This document shows positions 1 through 6,437 of a stretch of DNA of 23,527 nucleotides, piece after piece. The translations under genes were made by a program, and so were the position numbers. Within the stretch, counting starts at the first letter, position 1. Each line of letters opens with the position of its first letter. Source of the DNA: CAZWSX01 sp964636985 (GTDB lineage Bacteria; Planctomycetota; Planctomycetia; Pirellulales; Pirellulaceae); NCBI GenBank assembly GCA_964636985.1, contig CAZWSX010000057.1, positions 1 to 23,527 on the forward strand, read 5' to 3'. The notes under the pieces were generated by a model, which ran no database searches, was not told the origin of the DNA, and saw only the letters and a program-made list of their open reading frames with translations.

Positions 1-403
1 GGTCGAGCTTCACATCGGCCAGCGACTTGCCGGGATGCTTGGTGCTGGGGAGAGCAAGCAGCTCGTCCACGTTGGCAGGCGTCTTATCCGACTTCACGAG
101 CGCGGCGACGATGTCGTCGAGGAAGGCGATGAAGTCGGGGCTACCGGCAACGGGAGCGCTTTCGCACTTGAGTTCGACCATCGCGCCGACGGTCTTGTCC
201 GAGCCCGAGTGGATGCCGAACCGGCCGAAGGCGGTTTCGCGATCGGTGCGCGTTTCGAACTTCGCTTGGGCGTTCTTGCGAAGCCAATCGATCGCGCCGG
301 CTTCATCGCCACCGGAGGCGTTGAGGGCGTTTTTGCAGTCCATCATCGGCAAACCGGTTTTGTCGCGCAGTTGCCGAACAGCGGCGGCGGTAATCTCAGC
401 CAT
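1..403 (-). CDS. tsf: Elongation factor Ts, N-terminal part (gene runs off the left edge)
   Basis: EF-Ts is the guanine-nucleotide exchange factor that recycles EF-Tu-GDP in the cytoplasm. The 134 visible residues begin MAEITAAAVRQLRDKTG and continue with MMDCKNAL, the UBA-like N-terminal domain with the Met-Met-Asp-Cys-Lys signature, then enter the first half of the core domain. The ATG at 403 is preceded by GGGAG six bases upstream. The gene lies downstream of rpsB on the same strand, the classical rpsB-tsf order. Oddity: where most bacterial EF-Ts have C-Q-T-D-F-V-A, this one reads C-E-S-A-P-V-A (residues 80-86), so the Asp-Phe pair that contacts EF-Tu in the E. coli complex is missing. 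The C-terminal half is outside the window. Identity is certain; the exchange mechanism is inferred from the family. Confidence 0.97.
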   Translation of the reverse strand, partial: MAEITAAAVRQLRDKTGLPMMDCKNALNASGGDEAGAIDWLRKNAQAKFETRTDRETAFGRFGIHSGSDKTVGAMVELKCESAPVAGSPDFIAFLDDIVAALVKSDKTPANVDELLALPSTKHPGKSLADVKLD

Positions 404-527
404 GCTACTCTCCCGTCTCTTACTTTCTTTGCATTGTCGGGCGGACAGTCGCCCGTAATTTGTATTGGGGTTCGGTCGCGGGTGCCGAGGAGGCGAAACA
501 ACGACCGAAACGGAAACTTGATTGTAT

Positions 528-581
528 CCCCGCCGGGCAATTTCGCGGCGGGGAGTCGCGGGAGAACGACCTCTCCCGCGA
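528..581 (-). promoter_or_regulatory. Two tandem perfect hairpins in the rpsB-tsf spacer
   Basis: The 230-base gap between rpsB and tsf holds two back-to-back inverted repeats. The one nearer rpsB has 10-bp arms at 556-565 and 572-581 (TCGCGGGAGA / TCTCCCGCGA) with a 6-base loop. The second has 8-bp arms at 528-535 and 546-553 (CCCCGCCG / CGGCGGGG) with a 10-base loop. Neither is followed by a U-run on the minus strand, so a simple intrinsic terminator is unlikely. An attenuator, an mRNA-processing site or a stabilising structure that sets the S2:EF-Ts ratio would fit. The pairing is seen directly; the function is inferred. Confidence 0.55.
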
Positions 582-633
582 GTAAAGACTTGATGAAGGC
601 TAAATAGGTTCATTCAGCCGCTGGCGGCCGAAT

Positions 634-1371
634 TTATCGGCCAACGCCGGCCAAGGCGCCTTCTTTACCGCCACCTTTGCCGGCCTGGATATGGGCCGAA
701 CCTGCAGCGACGGCGTCGGCCAATTGCCGCATGATCAGTTCGATCGAGCGGATACCGTCGTCGTTGCCTGGGATTGGCAAATCGACCAAGTCGGGATCGC
801 AGTCGGTATCGATCAAGGCGATGGTGGCGATACCCATCGAACGCGCTTCGCGAATGGCGTTCTTTTCCTTCTTGGGGTCGATGATCACCAGGCACTCGGG
901 GAGACGGTTCATCGTTCGCAAACCGTTCAGGTTGCGATACATCTTGCGATATTCGCGATTGAGGGCCGATTGCATCTTCTTGCTGTAGGTGGCAAGTTCT
1001 TCGCCACCGCGGATGCGTTCGACTTCTTCCAGGCGGCCCAGCCGGCTGCGAATGGTGCGGAAATTGGTGAGGGTGCCACCCAACCAGCGTTCGGCGACGA
1101 ACGGCTGCTTGCAGCGGAGCGACTCGCGCTCGATGGTTTCGGCCGCTTGACGCTTGGTGCCGACAAAGAGAATCAGGCTACCGCCGGCGGCGACTTGCGA
1201 GAGATACTTTTTCGCACGGAGCAAACCGCGAACCGTCTCGCGGATGTCCATGATGTGAATTTGGTTCTTGCGGGCGTAAATGTACGGACGCATCTTCGGA
1301 TTCCAACGGCTTGCCCGGTGGCCGTAGTGAACCCCAGCTTCGATCAACTCCTGAGCCAACGTTTCAGACAC
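634..1371 (-). CDS. rpsB: 30S ribosomal protein S2
   Basis: S2 binds the 16S rRNA head/body junction late in 30S assembly and helps hold S1. The 245-residue product has the standard landmarks in order: LIEAGVHYGHRASRWNPKM, YIYARKNQIHIMDI, ILFVGTKRQA, ERWLGGTLTNF, LPECLVIIDPKKEKNAIREA and the IALIDTDCDPDLVDLPIPGNDD block. I place the start at the GTG at 1371 (MSETLAQEL...), because AAAAGGAG lies about 9 bases upstream and S2 proteins normally begin just before this segment. The open frame continues to 1461, but those 30 extra residues have no S2 character. The C-terminal tail is short and Gly/Lys-rich. It is transcribed leftwards into tsf. Certain identity; only the start is open. Confidence 0.97.
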   Translation of the reverse strand: MSETLAQELIEAGVHYGHRASRWNPKMRPYIYARKNQIHIMDIRETVRGLLRAKKYLSQVAAGGSLILFVGTKRQAAETIERESLRCKQPFVAERWLGGTLTNFRTIRSRLGRLEEVERIRGGEELATYSKKMQSALNREYRKMYRNLNGLRTMNRLPECLVIIDPKKEKNAIREARSMGIATIALIDTDCDPDLVDLPIPGNDDGIRSIELIMRQLADAVAAGSAHIQAGKGGGKEGALAGVGR

Positions 1372-1412
1372 TTCGACAGTTCTCCTTTTGTTAATACCGA
1401 CCCGCTTAGCAA

Positions 1413-1435
1413 TGTCTGGCCGATATCGGCCGACA
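1413..1435 (-). promoter_or_regulatory. Inverted repeat in the rpsB leader
   Basis: GGCCGATATCGGCC at 1418-1431 is a perfect 14-base palindrome. It is extended, after a single bulged base, by TGTC (1413-1416) and GACA (1432-1435). As RNA it would fold into a bulged stem with an AUAU loop about 40 bases upstream of the rpsB GTG. Ribosomal protein leaders are often autoregulated, so an S2-binding structure is possible but only inferred. Confidence 0.4.
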
Positions 1436-1489
1436 CAGGTTAAAAACCTTCGCCAAAACAACGGATCGATCTGTGGCTCCGGTCCCAGA

Positions 1490-1504
1490 GCAGCACAGTG
1501 CTGC
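1490..1504 (-). promoter_or_regulatory. Second inverted repeat upstream of rpsB
   Basis: GCAGCAC and GTGCTGC face each other around a single A at 1497. The repeat lies within the presumed rpsB 5' leader, about 120 bases before the start codon. It could be an RNA hairpin or a DNA operator; the sequence does not decide which. Confidence 0.3.
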
Positions 1505-1529
1505 CCTCCCGGAAAATGGGGAATCGGTC

Positions 1530-1558
1530 AACGTACTGGTTTACTGGCGGGTTGGCAA
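1530..1558 (-). promoter_or_regulatory. Possible sigma-70-type promoter for rpsB-tsf
   Basis: Read on the minus strand, TTGCCA (1558-1553) is followed after 17 bases by TACGTT (1535-1530). The -35 box matches the consensus at five of six positions, the -10 at only three. A start near 1523 would give a leader of about 150 bases containing both inverted repeats. Weak evidence. Confidence 0.25.
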
Positions 1559-1858
1559 TCCTAAACGCCTCTGACGCCTGTTTTTAGGAGCATTCTGCCG
1601 CATTTGTGCTTGGCAAAACTATCGCCACAACGCCCGTTGATCGACCAGCGATCAAATTATTGCAATCGACGATCGAGATTCTAAATCTCAGACTGAGACA
1701 ACTAAAGTCGCTATGTCTTTATAAACTGAGCAATCGTAACTTTTTGAAAATAAAGGAGTTACCGCAGCGCCCTACCGTTCATCAGTTTGATTGGCCCGAT
1801 CGTTGCTTTACATGCGAGGCATTGGGATCACTCCTCCTCAAACCATCAGCGGAAGATC

Positions 1859-2431
1859 ATGAGAACGCCAGCTACCAAGCGTCAACGACTATTAGGGACC
1901 TTACTCGCAGCTTCCCCGTGCATGAGCGACCATCCATTACCGGGATCCGTCTTCTTGATCACAAGTGACGACGATACCGGCATTGGTGCCGTGTGCTTGA
2001 ACGACTCGACCAACCACGAGTTTCAGCGCCGGTGCGACGAGTGGGTGAACGCGGGACTCTCCGAAAAACTTTTAGAGGAGCTCGCCCGCGAGGATGCAAG
2101 CCGCGCCGACTTGGCTCCCTGGCTTTCACCCTATGTTCCGGCGACTTCGCACGTCACGGCCTATACAAGCCGGTTGTACGACAACCTGGAAGACGCGGCA
2201 GCGGGCCTGGGCAAAACCATTCGGCTTTTTGTGGGGCGTTATCAATTTGCGGCCGCCGACGTAGAGCGCCAAATCACACAAGGAGCGTGGCTCACGGTGA
2301 AAGCCTCGCCCGAGCTCTTGTTCACCGATCTGTCGAGCCTGTGGGAGCAAACAGTCCGCAAAGCGGGCGAAATCGCTTTGTGCGAAATGACAAAGAGCGA
2401 CTCGCTGTATAGCGAGTTTGCGTGGAACTAG
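1859..2431 (+). CDS. YqgE/AlgH family (UPF0301) protein, divergent
   Basis: The 190-residue product matches the pattern of the YqgE/AlgH family. It has an N-terminal G-x-LLAASP segment, then GSVFLITSDDDTGIGAVCLN, which parallels the family's S-V-V-x-L-x-x-H-x-x-x-G-A-x-G-x-V-x-N stretch. Near the end it has LFVGRYQFAAADVERQI, GAWLTVKASPELLF and LWEQTVRKAG, which parallel the family's G-Y-x-G-W-x-x-x-Q-L-E, G-x-W-x-x-x-x-x-x-x-x-L-L-F and L-W blocks. The biochemical role of the family is poorly defined; AlgH was described as a regulator of alginate production in Pseudomonas. I chose the ATG at 1859 because the family N-terminus begins about there; a TTG at 1787 is in frame but lacks a spaced ribosome site. 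The usual N-R-P after the first strand is N-D-S here. Membership is by eye and needs a profile search. Confidence 0.72.
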   Translation: MRTPATKRQRLLGTLLAASPCMSDHPLPGSVFLITSDDDTGIGAVCLNDSTNHEFQRRCDEWVNAGLSEKLLEELAREDASRADLAPWLSPYVPATSHVTAYTSRLYDNLEDAAAGLGKTIRLFVGRYQFAAADVERQITQGAWLTVKASPELLFTDLSSLWEQTVRKAGEIALCEMTKSDSLYSEFAWN

Positions 2432-2436
2432 GGGAA

Positions 2437-2485
2437 GGCTCCAGGCTTCAGGCGTCCGGCTCCAGGGGAGGGGCCGCAAGCGGCC
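2437..2485. repeat. Small repeat and hairpin cluster after the YqgE-like gene
   Basis: GGCTCCAGG occurs twice as a direct repeat (2437-2445 and 2458-2466) with a degenerate copy between. It is followed by the palindrome GGCCGC-AA-GCGGCC at 2472-2485. The hairpin could end the upstream transcript, but no T-run follows. Confidence 0.35.
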
Positions 2486-2605
2486 TGAAGGGGAGACCCG
2501 GTTTCGGATTGTGGCCGTTGGGCTACGCTAGAGGACTTCGCTGCGATTGTTTTTGGTCGCGGCGAAACGATGAAGGATAGTCCAGCGTAGTGAGGTGGGT
2601 TGCGA

Positions 2606-3256
2606 ATGGAACCGTTGTTGGCACCGAGCTTTTTGTTTCGCTTTCAGGCTCCATGCCTCTATCGGAAATCCGGTTGGACCCAAGCCGGCGCTGTTCTTGA
2701 ACCTGATTATCAGCTTCCCTACTTCGGCGCGCTCGACGAGCGAACAGAACGGGCGGTCGTTCGCGTTGCCTGGAACGAAGCGGGGATGTATTTCACGCTC
2801 GACGTCTCGGGCAAAAAACAGGCCCCCTGGTGCCGCGATACGCGAATTGAAGACAGCGACGGCGCGCAGTTGTTCGTCGACACTCGCGCGACGCACAACG
2901 TTCACCGCGCGAGCCGCTTTTGCCATCGCTTCGCCATCATGCCCTCGGGCACCGGGCGAAATCTTGACGAACCCTTCATCGGGATGCTGGCGATCAATCG
3001 GGCGCGTGAAAGCCCGCGTGAGATCGACCAGCGAACGTTGAAGGTCGCTTGCCGGCGGCGAGCGGATGGTTATCAACTCGACGCGTTCGTTCCAGCCGGA
3101 GCGCTGACGGGCTTCGATCCGGCGGAGCATCCCAAGTTGGGATTCACGTACATCATGCTCGATCGCGAGCTTGGCCCGCAGGCGTGGACGATCGCGCCGA
3201 CGTTCCCGATCGTCGAAGACCCGAGCTTGTGGGGAACGCTGGAGCTGGTGAAGTAG
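2606..3256 (+). CDS. CBM9/DOMON-like beta-sandwich protein, probably cytoplasmic
   Basis: The 216-residue protein resembles the carbohydrate-binding family-9-like domain found in many planctomycete proteins. It has an aromatic-rich N-terminus, VVRVAWNEAGMYFTLDV (a strand pair like the family's x-V-x-x-W-D-x-x-x-L-Y-F), WCRDTRIEDSDGAQLFVDTR, and a C-terminal AWTIAPTFPIVEDPSLWGTLEL. The segment THNVHRASRFCHRF is distinctive. The ATG at 2606 has GAGGTGG about 7 bases upstream. I see no signal peptide, unlike most CBM9-carrying proteins, so it may act inside the cell or bind a non-carbohydrate ligand. No catalytic motif is visible. The ligand is unknown. It sits alone between the YqgE-like gene (174 bases upstream) and a convergent hydrolase. 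Fold assignment moderate, function unknown. Confidence 0.7.
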   Translation: MEPLLAPSFLFRFQAPCLYRKSGWTQAGAVLEPDYQLPYFGALDERTERAVVRVAWNEAGMYFTLDVSGKKQAPWCRDTRIEDSDGAQLFVDTRATHNVHRASRFCHRFAIMPSGTGRNLDEPFIGMLAINRARESPREIDQRTLKVACRRRADGYQLDAFVPAGALTGFDPAEHPKLGFTYIMLDRELGPQAWTIAPTFPIVEDPSLWGTLELVK

Positions 3257-3315
3257 TGGTGAAGAGTGGGAGAGAGGGAGACGGGGTGAGAGGGAGCACC
3301 GCATCGCCTGGCGGG

Positions 3316-4224
3316 CTACGGCGCCAACAAGAGTGCGATCAAGAAGGCTTCCGCCGTTGGATACTTTGTCTCTGACGGCTCACGCTTGAGTACGAGGTAA
3401 CAAACGTGGCCGCATTCTTTCGTTTTCTCTAACAGCCTCTTCCCGAGTTCCGGGTGATGGATGCCGTGGCCGCCGTCGCGGCACGGGAGTTTTCCATCCT
3501 CGTCGTAGCGCATCCAGAGAGGCGGATCGTTTTTATCGACGTGCGTGATCGGCGAGAACTCTTTGAACTGGGCTTCGTGGCGATCGTAGTTCGTGAGGGC
3601 ATCGGCCATCGTTTTCTCACCGACGGCCATGTAGGGCATGCGATGCTGGAGCACGTTTGGTCCGAGCCATGCTTCGATTTGTTTGGGATCGATGGAGGTT
3701 TGTCCGGCAATCGCAGCAGCAGCGCACAATCGAGTGGACTCGCGTTCGATGGGGTCGTCGGATTTCGGGTCGGCGAGATCGTCGTGAAAGAGGAGCCACA
3801 TCGACGAGCAGGCGCCAGCGCTGGTGCCGGTCGCCGCGATCTTTTGCTTGTCGATCTTCCACTCCCCTGCCCTGCTGCGGAGAAACTGAATCGCACGTGC
3901 GGCGTCGTGAACCGGCGCGGGAAGAGGGTGTTCGCCGGTGAGGCGGTAGTTGATCGATGCGACGGAGATGCCCTTTTCCAGATAGGGCTTGAGAAACTCG
4001 GCCTTGAGTGCTTTGTCGCCGCCGGTCCAACCTCCGCCGTGGATGTGAACGAGCAGTGGTCGCGGACCACTTCCTGCTGCCTGCCAGAAGTCGAGGACGT
4101 TTCGGGCGTCGGGGCCGTAGGGAATATTGGCAAACGTCGGCTTGGGTTCGTCTTGGGCGAACAACGAGACCGAAGCCAGGCAAACGAATAGCAGCACGCC
4201 GGCGCGACACAGAGGACGCGACAT
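3316..4224 (-). CDS. Secreted alpha/beta hydrolase, BD-FAE/esterase type
   Basis: The 302-residue product begins with a signal peptide (MSRPLCRAGVLLFVCLASVSLFAQ, likely cut after the Ala-Gln region), so it should act in the periplasm or outside. It carries the oxyanion motif HGGGW (residues 62-66) and the nucleophile elbow G-T-S-A-G with Ser135, both typical of the hormone-sensitive-lipase/feruloyl-esterase-like (BD-FAE) branch. The catalytic His is probably in the GGHGIHHPELG stretch near the C-terminus. The substrate is unknown; carboxyl esters such as acetylated or feruloylated polysaccharides are common for the family. The ATG at 4224 has AGGAG seven bases upstream. It follows the DUF3050 gene on the same strand with a 93-base gap, so it may have its own promoter. 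Confidence 0.85.
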   Translation of the reverse strand: MSRPLCRAGVLLFVCLASVSLFAQDEPKPTFANIPYGPDARNVLDFWQAAGSGPRPLLVHIHGGGWTGGDKALKAEFLKPYLEKGISVASINYRLTGEHPLPAPVHDAARAIQFLRSRAGEWKIDKQKIAATGTSAGACSSMWLLFHDDLADPKSDDPIERESTRLCAAAAIAGQTSIDPKQIEAWLGPNVLQHRMPYMAVGEKTMADALTNYDRHEAQFKEFSPITHVDKNDPPLWMRYDEDGKLPCRDGGHGIHHPELGKRLLEKTKECGHVCYLVLKREPSETKYPTAEAFLIALLLAP

Positions 4225-4317
4225 ATGAAAGCTCCTACGAAGGCATGGTTCCAGAGAGCGATGCGCCCTAGTCTAGCCGTCCGCTCTGAGAGAGTCACGG
4301 CGCACTTGCGACGTAAC

Positions 4318-5139
4318 CTAAGCCGTCATCGCGTTCCAGAGATCGAGTCGTGCTTCGAGTGACGCGGCGGCCGCTTTCTCGGCGGCGCGCCACTTGGCGT
4401 CGTCGTCGCCGCAGAGCGCGGCCACGAGCAGGCGGGCCTTGGGGCCGTGATCGTCTCCGTCGAGGGAGATGTGGCGGTCCAAGTAGTAGACGAATTCGTT
4501 CAACGTGCCGCCTGACTTTGCGTTGATCTCGCTGACGATTCTCTGGAACAAACCAGGCAGGAGGTTTTCTCGCCCGAACGTGAACGCCGAGGCGATCGCC
4601 GAGAGGTTTCCGCTTTCGATCAGGTCGAACGTGTGTCGGACAAAGGGAATGGCGCCGGCGGGGGGTTCGGCAAGAAGCATGGCGGCTTCGAGCGAGGCGC
4701 CGTCGCGAATGGCTTGGATGACGAGGTCGATCGCGACCGTATCGGCGCCTGCTTGCTGCATGGCGCGGCGGTACAAATCGTAGTGGCTGGCGAAACCATG
4801 CTCGCCATCCTCGTCACTCTCCTCGGCCAACACGATCTCGTTAATGAGCCGCGCGGCGGCGCGATCGATCGGCGGGGTCCACGGGACGTTTACACAGCAG
4901 ATCGATCGTTGTAACGCCTTGAGTAGCGACATGAAGTCCCACACCGCGTACACGTGGTGTTCCATGAATCGGCGCACGGCTTGGAGGTCGCCCAACGTGG
5001 AGTAGAGCGAATGGTTCAGCAACTGTCCGCGCAGGTCTTCTAATTTCGCCGAAATGCGAGCAAGGCGATCGTGCGGAGTGTTTCCCTTTGAATCGGGAAA
5101 ACCGAAAGCGAACGAACTGGGATTGCTGGGGTTGTCCAT
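4318..5139 (-). CDS. DUF3050 family protein (heme-oxygenase-like fold)
   Basis: The 273-residue protein carries the DUF3050 signatures: FMEHHVYAVWDFMSLLKALQ (residues 58-77), an acidic helix followed by FASHYDLYRRAM (116-127), and the C-terminal DRHISLDGDDHGPKA (221-235). The family belongs to the heme-oxygenase-like all-helical fold, which also contains di-iron oxidases. Candidate metal ligands are Glu60, His61/His62, Glu101 or Glu106, His119, His223, Asp227 and His231; which of them bind metal is inference. No signal peptide, so cytoplasmic. The ATG at 5139 has no clear ribosome site. The gene is divergent from the second hydrolase. Family assignment is fairly secure; the reaction is unknown. 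Confidence 0.8.
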   Translation of the reverse strand: MDNPSNPSSFAFGFPDSKGNTPHDRLARISAKLEDLRGQLLNHSLYSTLGDLQAVRRFMEHHVYAVWDFMSLLKALQRSICCVNVPWTPPIDRAAARLINEIVLAEESDEDGEHGFASHYDLYRRAMQQAGADTVAIDLVIQAIRDGASLEAAMLLAEPPAGAIPFVRHTFDLIESGNLSAIASAFTFGRENLLPGLFQRIVSEINAKSGGTLNEFVYYLDRHISLDGDDHGPKARLLVAALCGDDDAKWRAAEKAAAASLEARLDLWNAMTA

Positions 5140-5188
5140 AGGTGCATCACGATATCACATCGCGGGGACAATCGGTGCTTGCGGCGCC

Positions 5189-5212
5189 GCCGGAGAGGAT
5201 TGTCCGGCCTAC
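5189..5212. repeat. Palindromic dispersed repeat, copy 1
   Basis: A 24-base element with arms GCCGGAGA and TGTCCGGC around GGAT, followed by CTAC. It matches copy 2 at 6273-6296 at 23 of 24 positions. The single difference breaks one pair of the stem. It lies in the divergent spacer between the DUF3050 gene and the lipoprotein-like hydrolase. GGACAATC at 5166-5173 can also pair with GATTGTCC (5198-5205), giving an alternative 8-bp stem. Confidence 0.7.
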
Positions 5213-5308
5213 AGAAAACTTGCGATTGTCGATATTTCTCTTTGCGCGATGGGGTGGAATTGCTATCAGCACCGCTGGGAGTCCTCTATTTCAAAACGGC
5301 GGCTGGCG

Positions 5309-6223
5309 ATGGCGGATGTCGAAGACCAACTTGAGCCCTCTATCGGCGGGCATCGCGTTTTCCAGTGCGCATTGCTGTTGGCTTTCCTACCGGTGACGTG
5401 CTGCGGCTGTGCGAGCGGATTTAGCCAGCGGGGGCTGTTATATCATCCGGACAAAGCGTCGGCTGCCCAGCTAACGCCTCCTGACGAGTCGATCTTGCCG
5501 GTCACGGCGACTACCGCCGATGGGATCACGCTTCATGGGTGGCGATACGCGGCGTCGATCGAGAACCCGGGGCGTCCTTTGCGCGATGCGGATCGCGTCG
5601 TCTTGTATTTTTCGGGAAATGCTGGCAACCGGTTTTATCGTGTCGGCGAGTGCATCGCGCTGAAGAAGCTTGGCTGCGACGTGGTGATCTTCGACTACCG
5701 CGGTTTTGGCGATAACGAGGGGACCACCGGCGAGTCGGGCTTCTCGCTCGATGCGGAGGCGATGTGGCGGGAAGTCGTCGATCTTCAAGGAGTGCCGGCG
5801 GATAAGGTCGTACTTTATGGCGAGTCGCTGGGAGGGGCCGTCGCTACTCGTTTGGCTGAGAGTAAATGCCAGGCGGGGACGCCGCCCGGCGGGCTTGTGC
5901 TGCGGAGCACGTTCGCGTCGATGACGGAGACGGCGGGGCATCATGCGTGGTTTGTGCCGGTGTCGCTGCTATTGGAGGACCGTTACCCGACCGACCAGCG
6001 GATCAAAAATGTGACTTGTCCCGTGCTTCAGATTCATGGCAATGCCGACACGCTGGTGACGATCGAGATGGCGGAGCGGTTGTACGATGCAACGCCGGAG
6101 CGGTCGGAGCGGGGCATTGGTAAGAAGCTTGTGGTCGTTCCAGGTGCTGGGCACAACGATGTGCTGGAGGTGGGGCGGGAGCAGTATCGGCGCGAGGTGA
6201 AGGGATTTCTTGAGCGGTTGTAG
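5309..6223 (+). CDS. Alpha/beta hydrolase with N-terminal membrane anchor (BEM46/ABHD13-like)
   Basis: The 304-residue protein has a short leader, a hydrophobic segment (about residues 17-34, ending Cys-rich CCGC) and a complete hydrolase domain. Visible landmarks are YFSGNAGNR (oxyanion loop), FDYRGFGDNEG, the nucleophile elbow G-E-S-L-G with Ser173, HGNADTLV with Asp247 and PGAGHND with His282, a full Ser-Asp-His triad in family order. The Cys-rich end suggests a lipoprotein or anchor, but the lipobox is not canonical. I chose the ATG at 5309; an in-frame ATG at 5249 would add 20 residues, and further upstream the frame runs into the palindromic repeat, which should not be coding. Substrate unknown. 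Copies of the repeat flank the gene on both sides. Confidence 0.85.
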   Translation: MADVEDQLEPSIGGHRVFQCALLLAFLPVTCCGCASGFSQRGLLYHPDKASAAQLTPPDESILPVTATTADGITLHGWRYAASIENPGRPLRDADRVVLYFSGNAGNRFYRVGECIALKKLGCDVVIFDYRGFGDNEGTTGESGFSLDAEAMWREVVDLQGVPADKVVLYGESLGGAVATRLAESKCQAGTPPGGLVLRSTFASMTETAGHHAWFVPVSLLLEDRYPTDQRIKNVTCPVLQIHGNADTLVTIEMAERLYDATPERSERGIGKKLVVVPGAGHNDVLEVGREQYRREVKGFLERL

Positions 6224-6272
6224 CTGGCAAATGCCCAAGGCTTAGAAGATCGTTGCGCTCGCGATTGCTTTT

Positions 6273-6296
6273 GCCGGACAGGATTGTCCGGCCTAC
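6273..6296. repeat. Palindromic dispersed repeat, copy 2
   Basis: Arms GCCGGACA (6273-6280) and TGTCCGGC (6285-6292) pair perfectly over a GGAT loop and are followed by CTAC. It is nearly identical to 5189-5212 and in the same orientation. It lies 50 bases after the hydrolase stop and may act as its transcript end, although no T-run follows. Confidence 0.7.
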
Positions 6297-6321
6297 GGTG
6301 GTGATCACCTTGGGGCTGGTC

Positions 6322-6366
6322 AAGAAATAACACGAGCCGGTGGACATCTTGCCCGACCGGCTCGTG
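6322..6366 (-). terminator. Intrinsic terminator for the small minus-strand gene
   Basis: Arms CACGAGCCGGT (6331-6341) and ACCGGCTCGTG (6356-6366) form a perfect 11-bp stem with a 14-base loop. On the minus strand the stem is followed at once by TTATTTCTT, a good U-rich tail. It lies about 70 bases past the stop of the gene at 6438-6758, which supports that small gene being transcribed. Confidence 0.75.
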
Positions 6367-6437
6367 CGTTCCATCGCTCTAATCAGCGACCATCAGGGCC
6401 TGCCGCGAATGCGCGGACGAGGCAGTCGACCACTTTG

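Larger units (their letters stand above)
1372..1858. other. Divergent intergenic region between rpsB and the YqgE-like gene
   Basis: This 487-base gap separates two genes transcribed away from each other, so it should hold promoters in both directions. The half nearer rpsB is G+C-rich and contains two inverted repeats. The part from about 1600 to 1760 is clearly more A+T-rich and has short inverted repeats (GAGATT 1675-1680 with AATCTC 1684-1689; CTCAG 1687-1691 with CTGAG 1693-1697). AAAGGAG at 1753-1759 has no start codon at usable spacing. No convincing gene or RNA is seen. Confidence 0.4.

Noticed and set aside
691..1443. A 250-codon open frame on the plus strand across rpsB
   Set aside because: Antisense to S2, which is unmistakable, with no domain-like sequence.
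1606..1968. A 120-codon plus-strand frame before the YqgE-like gene
   Set aside because: It lies mostly in A+T-rich intergenic DNA and overlaps the YqgE-like gene out of frame. No domain or start context.
5054..5308. An 85-residue N-terminal extension of the second hydrolase
   Set aside because: It overlaps the start of the DUF3050 gene and translates the palindromic repeat. The ATG at 5309 leads straight into a signal/anchor segment.
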